Source: Lentilactobacillus sunkii DSM 19904
GTDB taxonomy: Bacteria; Bacillota; Bacilli; Lactobacillales; Lactobacillaceae
DNA: 38,308 nt
Reading direction: 5' to 3'
Assembly: GCF_001435575.1 (NCBI RefSeq)
Contig: NZ_AZEA01000024.1
Span: 1 to 38,308 of the forward strand
Shown here: piece by piece, positions 32,012 to 38,308 of the stretch
Layout: every line of letters starts with the position of its first letter
Position numbering within the stretch: the first letter of the stretch is position 1
Program-made: the position numbers and the translations under genes
The notes under the pieces: model-generated
Database searches by the model: none
Told to the model about the DNA's origin: nothing
What the model saw: the letters and a program-made list of their open reading frames with translations, nothing else

Positions 32012-32728
32012 ATGAAAAAATTTATTCTGGATCCAAAGACCATTGAATTATTTCCAGACATTCAAATCGATGTTTTAGTATTGAATGGAATTGATAATCA
32101 TGTAAATGAAAAAGATGATCCATATTTCCAAACACTTTTAGATGAAGGAACAGGGGCTGCTGAGCAATTTATCACTGTCGAACCGTTCCGTGACAATCCA
32201 GTGGTTGCGCAATGGCGGGAAGCGTTTCGCAAATTCAAGACGAAGAAGGGTGCCCGATCAACAATCGAAGCCCTTCTTAAACGGGTCAGCCATGGTAAGA
32301 CATTCTCACCAATCAGCCCACTGGTCGACATTTATAATAGCCAATCTTTGAAATATGGTGTATCGGTAGGCGGTGAAAACATTGACGCGATTGCTGGTGA
32401 TATGCATCTCGGAGAGGCAAAGGGAGGCGAATCCTTCCTGCCATACGGTGAAGACGAGGATATGCCAGCGCTGCCGGGTGAAATTTGTTACATGGATGAT
32501 AAGGGCGCCGTTTGCCGGTGCTTTAACTGGCGCGAGAATCAACGAACCGAGTTAACCGAAGATACCACCCATGCAATTATTGATATCGAATCAATCAATA
32601 AAGATCAAGCTGAGAGATCAGACGTTGCGATAAAGGAAATTCAGCGTTTATGCAAAGACTACTTTAAAGTAGAAGGCAAGCTGCTTCGATTAACGGCCGA
32701 CCATCCGGAAATTGTGATTGCGGATTAA
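32012..32728 (+). CDS. B3/B4 (PheRS beta-like) domain protein
   Basis: A 238-residue soluble protein of the stand-alone B3/4 family, which is homologous to the editing domain of the phenylalanyl-tRNA synthetase beta subunit. Visible family marks are PVVAQWREAFRKFKTKKGARSTIEALLKRV, SPISPLVDIYNSQSLKYGVSVGGENIDAI, GDMHLGEAKGGESFLPYGE and GAVCRCFNWRENQRTELTEDTTHAIIDIES. Such proteins may hydrolyse mischarged aminoacyl-tRNA or bind amino acids. AAAGGAGTCAGCAATT precedes ATG 32012, 14 bp after the GNAT stop. It is the last gene of the MarR operon. Confidence 0.85.
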   Translation: MKKFILDPKTIELFPDIQIDVLVLNGIDNHVNEKDDPYFQTLLDEGTGAAEQFITVEPFRDNPVVAQWREAFRKFKTKKGARSTIEALLKRVSHGKTFSPISPLVDIYNSQSLKYGVSVGGENIDAIAGDMHLGEAKGGESFLPYGEDEDMPALPGEICYMDDKGAVCRCFNWRENQRTELTEDTTHAIIDIESINKDQAERSDVAIKEIQRLCKDYFKVEGKLLRLTADHPEIVIAD

Positions 32729-32735
32729 TAGAGTA

Positions 32736-32772
32736 AACAAAAACGATTGGAATTCTTCCAATCGTTTTTGTT
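32736..32772. terminator. Bidirectional terminator
   Basis: AACAAAAACGATTGGAA pairs with TTCCAATCGTTTTTGTT around a 3-nt loop, with A and T runs built into the stem ends. It overlaps the stop codon of the convergent zinc-ribbon gene. Confidence 0.85.
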
Positions 32773-33355
32773 ATTTGCTGTATTTGTCAGCAATATTATA
32801 CGTAATCTTGCCTTGATTAATTTTTAAAAGCACCTTTTTCTTATCGTGCTTATCCACAACTTTGAACTTTGCGTTAATTTGGTCGGCATAAATTCCACTA
32901 AAAGCTTTTGATCGATTCTGTGCCCGCTTAACCAGATAATTCCATTGAGCGGGTTTGCCAGCCTTCAAATTTTTAACTGCCTGGCTGGACTTGTCGATCT
33001 TAATGATGACACCTTTTTTCTTGTCAGCTTTTACAGTCGGTTTTTTGCCGTAAGGGGTATCCACTTTTGCGTTAAAAAGATACTGGGTCAATTCCCGACC
33101 GACTTTGTTATGGCCTGGTCCGTCTTGCAGGGTGAATAAGCTACCCACCCAAAGAATGACAGCTGCCGAAACGACCAACGTTACAAATTTACCAACTGGT
33201 TTTTCGTACCATTTTAACAGTTGTTTTGCATCTTTGCTTTGAATCTCATCATCCTCAAGCCAAGGCTGTTTTGCCCCACAATATGGGCAAAAATTTGAAT
33301 ATGCGGGGATCGTCTTCCCACACATTACACATTTCTTGGTCTTTTCTTCCGCCAT
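32771..33355 (-). CDS. Zinc-ribbon membrane protein
   Basis: A 194-residue protein with an N-terminal zinc ribbon (CVMCGKTIP, then FCPYCGAKQ; Cys residues near 9, 12, 23 and 26), a linker, one membrane helix (about 56-75) and an extracellular part of about 115 residues rich in Lys and Val. Zinc ribbons followed by a membrane helix are common in Firmicutes membrane proteins of unknown role, often regulatory. Nothing in the outer part is recognised. An extended -10 box (33401-33409) precedes it, and the ribosome binding site is GGAGGAGC. Confidence 0.78.
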   Translation of the reverse strand: MAEEKTKKCVMCGKTIPAYSNFCPYCGAKQPWLEDDEIQSKDAKQLLKWYEKPVGKFVTLVVSAAVILWVGSLFTLQDGPGHNKVGRELTQYLFNAKVDTPYGKKPTVKADKKKGVIIKIDKSSQAVKNLKAGKPAQWNYLVKRAQNRSKAFSGIYADQINAKFKVVDKHDKKKVLLKINQGKITYNIADKYSK

Positions 33356-33400
33356 TCTGACTGCTCCTCCAATATGAACCTCTGTTTAATATACCTGTCA

Positions 33401-33409
33401 ATTATAGCA
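33401..33409 (-). promoter_or_regulatory. Extended -10 promoter of the zinc-ribbon gene
   Basis: On the minus strand TGCTATAAT is an extended -10 (TG-N-TATAAT), 46 bp before the ATG. The -35 region is weak. Confidence 0.5.
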
Positions 33410-33449
33410 AAGAATCGTGAGTTTGGAGCAGTTATCTGATGAAATAGCG

Positions 33450-34076
33450 TTAATGGGGCAAATGTTTGTCAACAAATTCTTTAATTGGCATTCTAAAATC
33501 AAGATAATATTTTTCCAGATCTTCTCTGGACCAGTTCCACCAGGCAATTTTTTCCAAGTCGGTTTTGATCTCATCAGGGAACCGATCCTTGATAGGTTTT
33601 GCAGGGACACCACCGACAATCGTATAAGGGGCAACGTCTTTGGTGACCACGGCCCCTGAGCCGATGACAGCACCATCACCAACGGTCACGCCGGCTTGGA
33701 TGATAACGCCATGGCCAATCCAGACATCATTTCCAATCGTTGTGCGCAAATGGGTTCGATTTTCCAAGAACTCGGTATCTGGATGACCAAAACCGTATGC
33801 ACCGCCGTTATACGCAAAAATATGCTGTGCCGGCCGATCGTAGGGGTGGTTCGTTGGTCCGATTCGGATCATCGCTGCCATACTGATGAACTTTTTGAGA
33901 TCACTGTTCTGAATGAAACAGTACTGACCGGTGTAGGTATAATCACCGATTGAACTATTATCAATTAAATTGCTGCTTCCTATTTCCACCCATTCCCCGA
34001 ATGTAGTATTCTTGGTTTGAGTCATTTTTCCAATCGTTGGTTTATCTTTTGATAGTTTCACAAAATCAATATGCAT
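33450..34076 (-). CDS. Hexapeptide-repeat acetyltransferase, Vat/CatB-like
   Basis: A 208-residue left-handed beta-helix acetyltransferase of the xenobiotic or phosphonate-associated group. It has [46 protein letters not shown] with the likely catalytic His, [59 protein letters not shown], and the C-terminal [16 protein letters not shown]. This pattern is shared with acetyltransferases beside C-P lyase genes and with the Vat/CatB antibiotic acetyltransferases, so the substrate cannot be told. The ATG at 34076 follows AAAGAGGT. It is divergent from serA, 83 bp apart. Confidence 0.85.
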   Translation of the reverse strand: MHIDFVKLSKDKPTIGKMTQTKNTTFGEWVEIGSSNLIDNSSIGDYTYTGQYCFIQNSDLKKFISMAAMIRIGPTNHPYDRPAQHIFAYNGGAYGFGHPDTEFLENRTHLRTTIGNDVWIGHGVIIQAGVTVGDGAVIGSGAVVTKDVAPYTIVGGVPAKPIKDRFPDEIKTDLEKIAWWNWSREDLEKYYLDFRMPIKEFVDKHLPH

Positions 34077-34094
34077 ACGGCCAACCTCTTTCTC

Positions 34095-34123
34095 TGAGAT
34101 ATTTTTCTAACAACTATTATAAT
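34095..34123 (+). promoter_or_regulatory. Promoter of serA
   Basis: TGAGAT (34095-34100) and TATAAT (34118-34123) have 17-bp spacing. The -10 is perfect and the -35 is weak. Confidence 0.55.
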
Positions 34124-34159
34124 ATGTTTTTAAACAATTTAGTTAAAAGGAGCTTACAA

Positions 34160-35338
34160 ATGTTTGAAGTAAAGACGATTGACCGATTTGACCTGACCGA
34201 TTTTGCGGGTGATGTGTTTCGAACTTCCAACACGGATACCCCCGATGCAATTCTGGTTCGAAGTTCCAAAGTCGACGACAGCCTGATATCGAAGCGACTG
34301 CTATTGATTGCACGTTCAGGGACTGGTACCAATACGATTAATGTGGATGCGGCGACAGCAAATGGCACCGCTGTTTTTAACACACCCGGGGTTAACGCAA
34401 ACGCAGTGAAAGAATTGATTATCCAAAATTTATTCAGGTGTCTGCGACCCTTGAATGGTGCAGTGGAGATGATGAAACAGCTTAAAGTAGAGCCCGGTCA
34501 AGATTTACAGGAAGCTGCCGAAGCCAAACGGGGCGACTTTATTGGTGAAGAACTATATGGTCGAACTCTTGGAATTCTGGGGCTGGGAACGATCGGTCAG
34601 CGATTAGCGGACGCATGCTACCACATGGGAATGCAGGTCATCGGCTATAACCGTAGCTTTAAGAATCTCCGCCATGTTCAGCAGTTGGATACCATTGATG
34701 AAGTTCTGGAACAATCGGATTTTGTGGTTGTTCTGCTGCCATTGACCGATCAGACAAAGGGCTTGTTGGGGCGCAAACAATTTGAGAAAATGCGGGATAC
34801 GGCTTACCTGTTGAATTTTGGCAGGGGTCCAATCGTGGATAATCAAGCTGTTGTCAAAGCGTTGAACCATAATGAGTTTGCCGGGTACGTTTGTGATTTT
34901 CCTAAAACCGAGCTCCAAGATCATCCAAAGATCACACTGTTACCGCATTTGGGCGGAAACACAATCGAGGCATTGACTCATTCTGCCAACTTAATTCTGC
35001 AAAACCTTTTGGACTTTTTGGAGTACGGAACCGTTCGGAATTCAATTAATTTTCCGCGAGTTGATCTACCGTTCATGAGCAATCAAAGACTAACGTTCTT
35101 TTTCCATGCCCGTGACAATATGTGGGTGGACATTGCCGGCATCTTGTCCAGCTATGATCTGCCGGTCCAAGAATTGATGGGCAATACCAAAGACAACTAC
35201 GGCTATACCATGGTTAATACAGATTTGGCGGAAACAACGCCTAAGCAGGTTCAATCCTTGTTCAATGATTTGAACAAAGTGGAAGGCATGATTCGGGTTC
35301 GTCTGCTGAACAACCCAACTCAAGGTGAGTGGCAATAA
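34160..35338 (+). CDS. serA: D-3-phosphoglycerate dehydrogenase
   Basis: A 392-residue NAD-dependent oxidoreductase that starts serine synthesis from 3-phosphoglycerate. The catalytic and Rossmann domains (about 10-300) show GRTLGILGLGTIGQRLADAC (GxGxxG), LLPLTDQTKGLLGRK, LNFGRGPIVDNQAVV with the substrate Arg, VCDFPKTE with the catalytic Glu and TLLPHLGGNTIEA with the catalytic His. An ACT domain (about 315-392) may bind serine. The ATG at 34160 has AAAAGGAGCTTACAA before it. The long upstream extension to 34037 overlaps the divergent acetyltransferase and is not real. No serC or serB is in the window. Confidence 0.9.
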   Translation: MFEVKTIDRFDLTDFAGDVFRTSNTDTPDAILVRSSKVDDSLISKRLLLIARSGTGTNTINVDAATANGTAVFNTPGVNANAVKELIIQNLFRCLRPLNGAVEMMKQLKVEPGQDLQEAAEAKRGDFIGEELYGRTLGILGLGTIGQRLADACYHMGMQVIGYNRSFKNLRHVQQLDTIDEVLEQSDFVVVLLPLTDQTKGLLGRKQFEKMRDTAYLLNFGRGPIVDNQAVVKALNHNEFAGYVCDFPKTELQDHPKITLLPHLGGNTIEALTHSANLILQNLLDFLEYGTVRNSINFPRVDLPFMSNQRLTFFFHARDNMWVDIAGILSSYDLPVQELMGNTKDNYGYTMVNTDLAETTPKQVQSLFNDLNKVEGMIRVRLLNNPTQGEWQ

Positions 35339-35340
35339 GA

Positions 35341-35390
35341 TTGTAATCTCTTTTACAAGCAATAAATTACTAATATCTCGGTAATTTATT
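35341..35390. promoter_or_regulatory. Two inverted repeats upstream of the first ADH gene
   Basis: TTGTAA-TCTCTT-TTACAA (35341-35358) is a perfect 6-bp dyad two bases after the serA stop. AATAAATTAC (35361-35370) and GTAATTTATT (35381-35390) form a perfect 10-bp repeat that ends in the -35 of the ADH promoter. They may be operators. The second could weakly end the serA message. Confidence 0.5.
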
Positions 35391-35437
35391 GAATTTTACT
35401 AAAACAACCGATATAATGAAATATGTAAGCGGTTAAA
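35389..35437 (+). promoter_or_regulatory. Promoter and cre-like site of the first ADH gene
   Basis: TTGAAT (35389-35394), 17 bp, TATAAT (35412-35417). Six bases later TGTAAGCGGTTAAA (35424-35437) fits the CcpA consensus with one mismatch, at the predicted start point. A leader of about 120 nt follows, with a symmetrical AAAGGAAATTTCCTTT hairpin near 35460-35475. Confidence 0.65.
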
Positions 35438-35549
35438 CCAGCAATCTGAATGATTTTTCAAAGGAAATTTCCTTTTGAACGATCACTTTCTTTTTTGTTG
35501 GACTTAATTGCTCACTAAATAGCAAAATAAATGTAATGGAGATGTGATT

Positions 35550-36671
35550 ATGCGAATCAAAGCAGCTGTTGTTAATCAAAAGGGCGGAGACTTCGAAATG
35601 AAGGATGACGTCGAATTAGCCGACATGCAGCCAGATGACTTACAAGTTCATATGGTTGCCACCGGTATCTGTCATTCCGATGAAGCATTACGTAAAGGTA
35701 CTGCAGAAATTGATTACCCAATCGTTCTTGGTCATGAAGGATCAGGAATTGTTGAAAAAGTTGGTTCAGAAGTTAAAGATTTCAAACCCGGTGACCACGT
35801 TGTTCTTTCGTTTTATGGTTGTGGAAACTGTGTTAACTGTTTGAAAGGAATTCCAACCCAGTGTTTGAACTACGCTGCCAACAACTTGTCAGGTGTCCGT
35901 CCTGACGGTAGTGCCCACTTTACAGAAAATGGTCACAAAGTTGCCGATATGTTTGATCAATCCTCATTTACAACGACCACAGTTGTTCGCGAAAGAAATG
36001 CAGTTAAAGTTCCCAAGGACTTGGACTTGCGTCAACTCGGACCCCTTGGCTGTGGTTATGTAACCGGGAGTGGAACTGTCTTCAATACTTTGAAGCCTGA
36101 ACCAGGTTCAACGATTGCTGTATTTGGTACCGGTGCCGTTGGTCTGGCTGCTATGATGGCTGGTCGGATTTCCGGCTGTACTCGAGTTATCGCGGTTGAT
36201 ATCGTTCCATCACGTTTGGAATTAGCCAAAGAATTGGGCGCAACTGATGCAATCAATAGTAAAGAACAAGATCCAGTTAAAGCAATCCAAGACTTAACTG
36301 ACGGTCATGGTGTTGATTATGCTGTCGATACAACTGGCGTTAAGGCTGTTATGGAAGCTTCAATCAAGGCCTTGGCACAAGGTGGAACAACTGCTACGAT
36401 CGCTGTTACCGACCAACACGTTGATCTGGACACATGGAATGACCTCTGTGTCAGCGATCGCAAGGTTATTGGTGTTAACATGGGTGACTCAATTCCACAA
36501 ATCGATATTCCTCGTTTGATCAGATTCTACAAACTTGGTATGTTCGACTTTGATAAGACTGAGAAGTTCTACAAATTCGATGACATCAATCAAGCAAATG
36601 CTGATTCTGTCAGTGGTAAGACAATCAAGCCGGTTCTGGTCATTGATGATGATTACAAGCCCGGTAAATAA
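35550..36671 (+). CDS. Zinc-dependent NAD alcohol dehydrogenase, aryl-alcohol type (copy 1)
   Basis: A 373-residue medium-chain dehydrogenase. The catalytic zinc ligands are Cys41 (GICHSD), His62 and Glu63 (GHEGSG) and Cys168 (GPLGCGYVTG). The structural zinc lobe has Cys91, 94, 97 and 105 (GCGNCVNCLKGIPTQC). The Rossmann motif is FGTGAVG (192-198). Asp217 (VDIVPSR) at the end of beta2 favours NAD over NADP. Sequence style matches aryl-alcohol (benzyl-type) dehydrogenases. The ATG at 35550 lies 8 bp after GGAG. It is followed by a terminator and a second copy. In a heterofermenter it may regenerate NAD by reducing aldehydes (inference). Confidence 0.9.
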   Translation: MRIKAAVVNQKGGDFEMKDDVELADMQPDDLQVHMVATGICHSDEALRKGTAEIDYPIVLGHEGSGIVEKVGSEVKDFKPGDHVVLSFYGCGNCVNCLKGIPTQCLNYAANNLSGVRPDGSAHFTENGHKVADMFDQSSFTTTTVVRERNAVKVPKDLDLRQLGPLGCGYVTGSGTVFNTLKPEPGSTIAVFGTGAVGLAAMMAGRISGCTRVIAVDIVPSRLELAKELGATDAINSKEQDPVKAIQDLTDGHGVDYAVDTTGVKAVMEASIKALAQGGTTATIAVTDQHVDLDTWNDLCVSDRKVIGVNMGDSIPQIDIPRLIRFYKLGMFDFDKTEKFYKFDDINQANADSVSGKTIKPVLVIDDDYKPGK

Positions 36672-36699
36672 ATGTTTTAGATAGCCAGCTTTACCATGA

Positions 36700-36729
36700 A
36701 GCGTCCTTCATTTTGAAGGACGCTTTTTT
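36700..36729 (+). terminator. Terminator of the first ADH gene
   Basis: AGCGTCCTTC pairs with GAAGGACGCT around a 5-nt loop, followed by six T. Confidence 0.92.
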
Positions 36730-36770
36730 GTTTTAAGATTAAAGCAGACGAAGTAAATACAGTTTAAATT

Positions 36771-36788
36771 TTAGTAAATATTTCACAA
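36771..36788. promoter_or_regulatory. Rex-like half-conserved site
   Basis: On the minus strand this reads TTGTGAAATATTTACTAA, 15 of 18 positions identical to the Rex consensus TTGTGAAATATTTCACAA, with the second half-site broken. It lies about 95 bp before the -35 of the second ADH. Confidence 0.45.
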
Positions 36789-36856
36789 TCTTGAATTTAT
36801 TTGAAATTATGAAAGTGAAAGGCGCAGTATGGGTTTCGTGATTTAGAGTGTTTATT

Positions 36857-36926
36857 TCACAAATAAAAAATTTAATAACTATTGAATTCATTTGTGACTC
36901 GCCTATAATAGGCATTGTAAGCGGTT
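36857..36926 (+). promoter_or_regulatory. Promoter of the second ADH gene with TTGTGA half-sites and TGTAAGCGGTT
   Basis: TTGAAT (36882-36887), 16 bp, TATAAT (36904-36909). TCACAAAT (36857-36864) and ATTTGTGA (36890-36897) flank the -35 as an 8-bp inverted repeat. TGTAAGCGGTTG starts at 36916, 6 bases after the -10, exactly as in copy 1. Beyond that the cre match is weaker. Confidence 0.55.
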
Positions 36927-36940
36927 GTTAGTTGAAAAGA

Positions 36941-37003
36941 GCAAATGATCAATTCACATGAAAGTGCTTGTGTAAGCGCGGAATTATCATTTGCTTTTGT
37001 GTT
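36941..37003 (+). promoter_or_regulatory. Terminator-like hairpin in the second ADH leader
   Basis: GCAAATGAT and ATCATTTGC (36941-36949, 36986-36994) pair, with inner AATTC/GAATT and a 25-nt loop. TTTTGTGTTG follows. It lies about 30 nt after the promoter and 50 nt before the ATG, and could act as an attenuator. Copy 1 has an unrelated hairpin at this place. Confidence 0.5.
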
Positions 37004-37051
37004 GTTTGCAATTGCTCACTGATTAACAATAAAACATTTGGAGATGTGATT

Positions 37052-38173
37052 ATGCGAATTAAAGCAGCTGTTGTTAATAAAAAAGGCGGAGACTTCGAAA
37101 TGAAGGATGATGTCGAATTAGCAGATATGCAGGCTGATGATCTACAAGTTCATATGGTTGCCAGTGGTATTTGCCACTCCGATGAAGCTTTACGTAAAGG
37201 TACCGCTGAAATTGGTTACCCAATCGTTCTTGGTCACGAAGGATCAGGAATTGTTGAAAAGGTGGGTCCCGAAGTTAAGGACTTTAAGCCCGGTGATCAC
37301 GTTGTCCTGTCATTCTATGGCTGTGGCAACTGTATCAACTGTTTAAAGGGTGTTCCTACCCAATGCTTAAATTACGCAGCAAACAACTTGTCAGGTGTTC
37401 GTCCTGACGGCAGTGCCCACTTTACTGAAAATGGTCATCAAGTTGCTGATATGTTTGACCAATCATCATTCACAACAACGACTGTTGTCCGTGAACGTAA
37501 CGCCGTTAAAGTTCCTAAGGACTTGGACTTGCGTCAACTTGGACCTCTTGGCTGTGGCTATGTAACCGGTAGTGGAACTGTCTTCAACACATTGAAGCCA
37601 GAACCAGGTTCAACGATCGCCGTATTTGGTACCGGTGCCGTTGGTTTGGCTGCCATGATGGCTGGCCGGATTTCCGGATGCACCAAGGTGATTGCCGTTG
37701 ATATCGTGCCTGATCGTTTGAAGTTAGCTAAGGAATTAGGTGCTACTGATACCATTAACAGTAAAGATGGTGACACTGTCAAAGCTATCCAAGACTTAAC
37801 TGATGGCCATGGTGTTGATTACGCCGTTGATACAACTGGTGTTAAGGCGGTTATGGAAGATTCCATCAAAGCTTTGGCACAAGGTGGAACAACCGCAACA
37901 ATCGCTGTTACCGACCAACACGTTGATTTGGACACATGGAATGATCTTTGTGTCAGCGATCGTAAAGTTGTTGGTGTCAACATGGGGGATTCAATTCCTC
38001 AAGTTGATATTCCTCGTTTGATCAGATTCTACAAGATGGGCTTGTTTGACTTTGATAAGACTGAAAAGTTCTACAAGTTCGATGAAATCAACCAAGCCAA
38101 CGCTGATTCAGTCAGTGGTAAGACCATCAAGCCTGTTCTTGTGATTGATGAGGACTATAAGCCGGGCAAGTAA
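37052..38173 (+). CDS. Zinc-dependent NAD alcohol dehydrogenase, aryl-alcohol type (copy 2)
   Basis: A 373-residue paralogue of the gene at 35550, with about 22 amino-acid differences (near 94 percent identity). All zinc ligands, Asp217 and the Rossmann motif are unchanged. Differences cluster near 219-236 (SRLELAKELGATDAINSKEQDP versus DRLKLAKELGATDTINSKDGDT) and are otherwise conservative. The ATG at 37052 has TTGGAG before it, with the same spacing and the same GATGTGATT spacer as copy 1. The frame is open to 36968 but that would start inside the leader hairpin. Copies probably arose by tandem duplication that included the promoter. Confidence 0.9.
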   Translation: MRIKAAVVNKKGGDFEMKDDVELADMQADDLQVHMVASGICHSDEALRKGTAEIGYPIVLGHEGSGIVEKVGPEVKDFKPGDHVVLSFYGCGNCINCLKGVPTQCLNYAANNLSGVRPDGSAHFTENGHQVADMFDQSSFTTTTVVRERNAVKVPKDLDLRQLGPLGCGYVTGSGTVFNTLKPEPGSTIAVFGTGAVGLAAMMAGRISGCTKVIAVDIVPDRLKLAKELGATDTINSKDGDTVKAIQDLTDGHGVDYAVDTTGVKAVMEDSIKALAQGGTTATIAVTDQHVDLDTWNDLCVSDRKVVGVNMGDSIPQVDIPRLIRFYKMGLFDFDKTEKFYKFDEINQANADSVSGKTIKPVLVIDEDYKPGK

Positions 38174-38177
38174 AAGA

Positions 38178-38284
38178 GTGTGAGTTGGGGCGCTTAATGA
38201 CTGGATGCTAAGTCTCCTCAATTCAAAATCGAGTTTGATTTTGAATTGAGGTGCTTAGCAGGAAGTCATTGCCCCAAGGAACAC
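38178..38284 (+). repeat. Long imperfect hairpin downstream of the second ADH gene
   Basis: Five helices in a row: GTGT/ACAC, TGGGGC/GCCCCA, AATGACT/AGTCATT, TGCTAAG/CTTAGCA and a 15-bp CCTCAATTCAAAATC/GATTTTGAATTGAGG, with a 6-nt loop. They are separated by small internal loops of 2-4 nt. It has the same GTGYGA opening and outer GTGY/RCAC pairing as copy 1, but not the conserved ATGAAC loop. There is no T run, so it is not a standard terminator. Confidence 0.6.
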
Positions 38285-38308
38285 GTTTTCTACGTATAGT
38301 CAATATAT

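Noticed and set aside
34037-34159. 41-codon N-terminal extension of serA
   Set aside because: It overlaps the divergent acetyltransferase and both promoters; a strong AAAAGGAG site marks the start at 34160.
36968-37051. 28-codon N-terminal extension of the second ADH
   Set aside because: It lies inside the leader hairpin and is absent from copy 1; the conserved start is at 37052.

Overview
The window looks like the chromosome of a low-to-mid GC lactic acid bacterium (Lactobacillaceae), most likely a heterofermentative species of the Lentilactobacillus (buchneri) type. The evidence is an AGGAGG-type ribosome binding site before almost every gene, a Bacillales/Lactobacillales-type tRNA cluster with no encoded CCA ends, GlnP with two tandem binding domains fused to its permease, a T-box leader, a Gram-positive LexA box and many secreted cell-wall proteins. 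The species call is inference; no rRNA is present.

Layout. 1-1137: a tRNA operon (partial Asn, then Ser, Glu, Val, Asp, Phe, Tyr, Trp, His, Gln, Cys, Leu) with its terminator. 1199-5772: minus-strand genes for a 42-residue peptide, a lipoprotein EndA-type nuclease and the glnPQ amino-acid importer. 5941-8343: a plus-strand aminotransferase and a convergent secreted matrixin-like metalloprotease. 8387-10090: a LexA-controlled Y-family polymerase operon. 10101-10574: a large hairpin element and gene-free DNA. 10575-11940: a T-box-controlled operon of a short Ile-rich ORF and a hydratase-family protein. 11959-14333: a maltose acetyltransferase-like gene divergent from the ACT-domain/DUF711 pair, with two repeated dyads between them. 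14336-14738: a second hairpin element, a tandem hairpin array and a degenerate third copy. 14739-18110: a GNAT protein, a YbaK/EbsC protein, an L,D-transpeptidase and a DUF3267 membrane protein. 18182-22858: a DUF4870 protein, a secreted protein and an MMPL-type exporter divergent from a TetR regulator. 23069-27975: DUF2316, a secreted repeat protein, a two-domain peptidoglycan hydrolase and aspartate ammonia-lyase. 28107-32728: a Na,K-ATPase-like P-type ATPase and a marR-GNAT-B3/4 operon. 32771-35338: a zinc-ribbon membrane protein, a hexapeptide acetyltransferase and SerA. 35389-38284: two tandem, nearly identical zinc alcohol dehydrogenases and a third kind of long hairpin.

The genes do not form one pathway. 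Themes are amino-acid uptake and use (GlnPQ, aminotransferase, AspA, SerA, T-box operon), envelope remodelling (L,D-transpeptidase, amidase, secreted proteins, exporter), DNA damage and nucleic-acid handling (SOS polymerase, EndA), and fermentative redox balance (the dehydrogenase pair).

The most unusual signal is a family of structured intergenic elements. Two copies (10101-10191 and 14336-14426) have the same geometry: a 15-nt identical 5' sequence, then at exactly +28 a 63-nt hairpin made of a 28-bp stem and a 7-nt loop. The stem sequences differ almost completely, while the top of the hairpin is conserved. All non-Watson-Crick pairs are G-U on the plus strand, which points to a plus-strand RNA. 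The second copy leads into a tandem array of related small hairpins.
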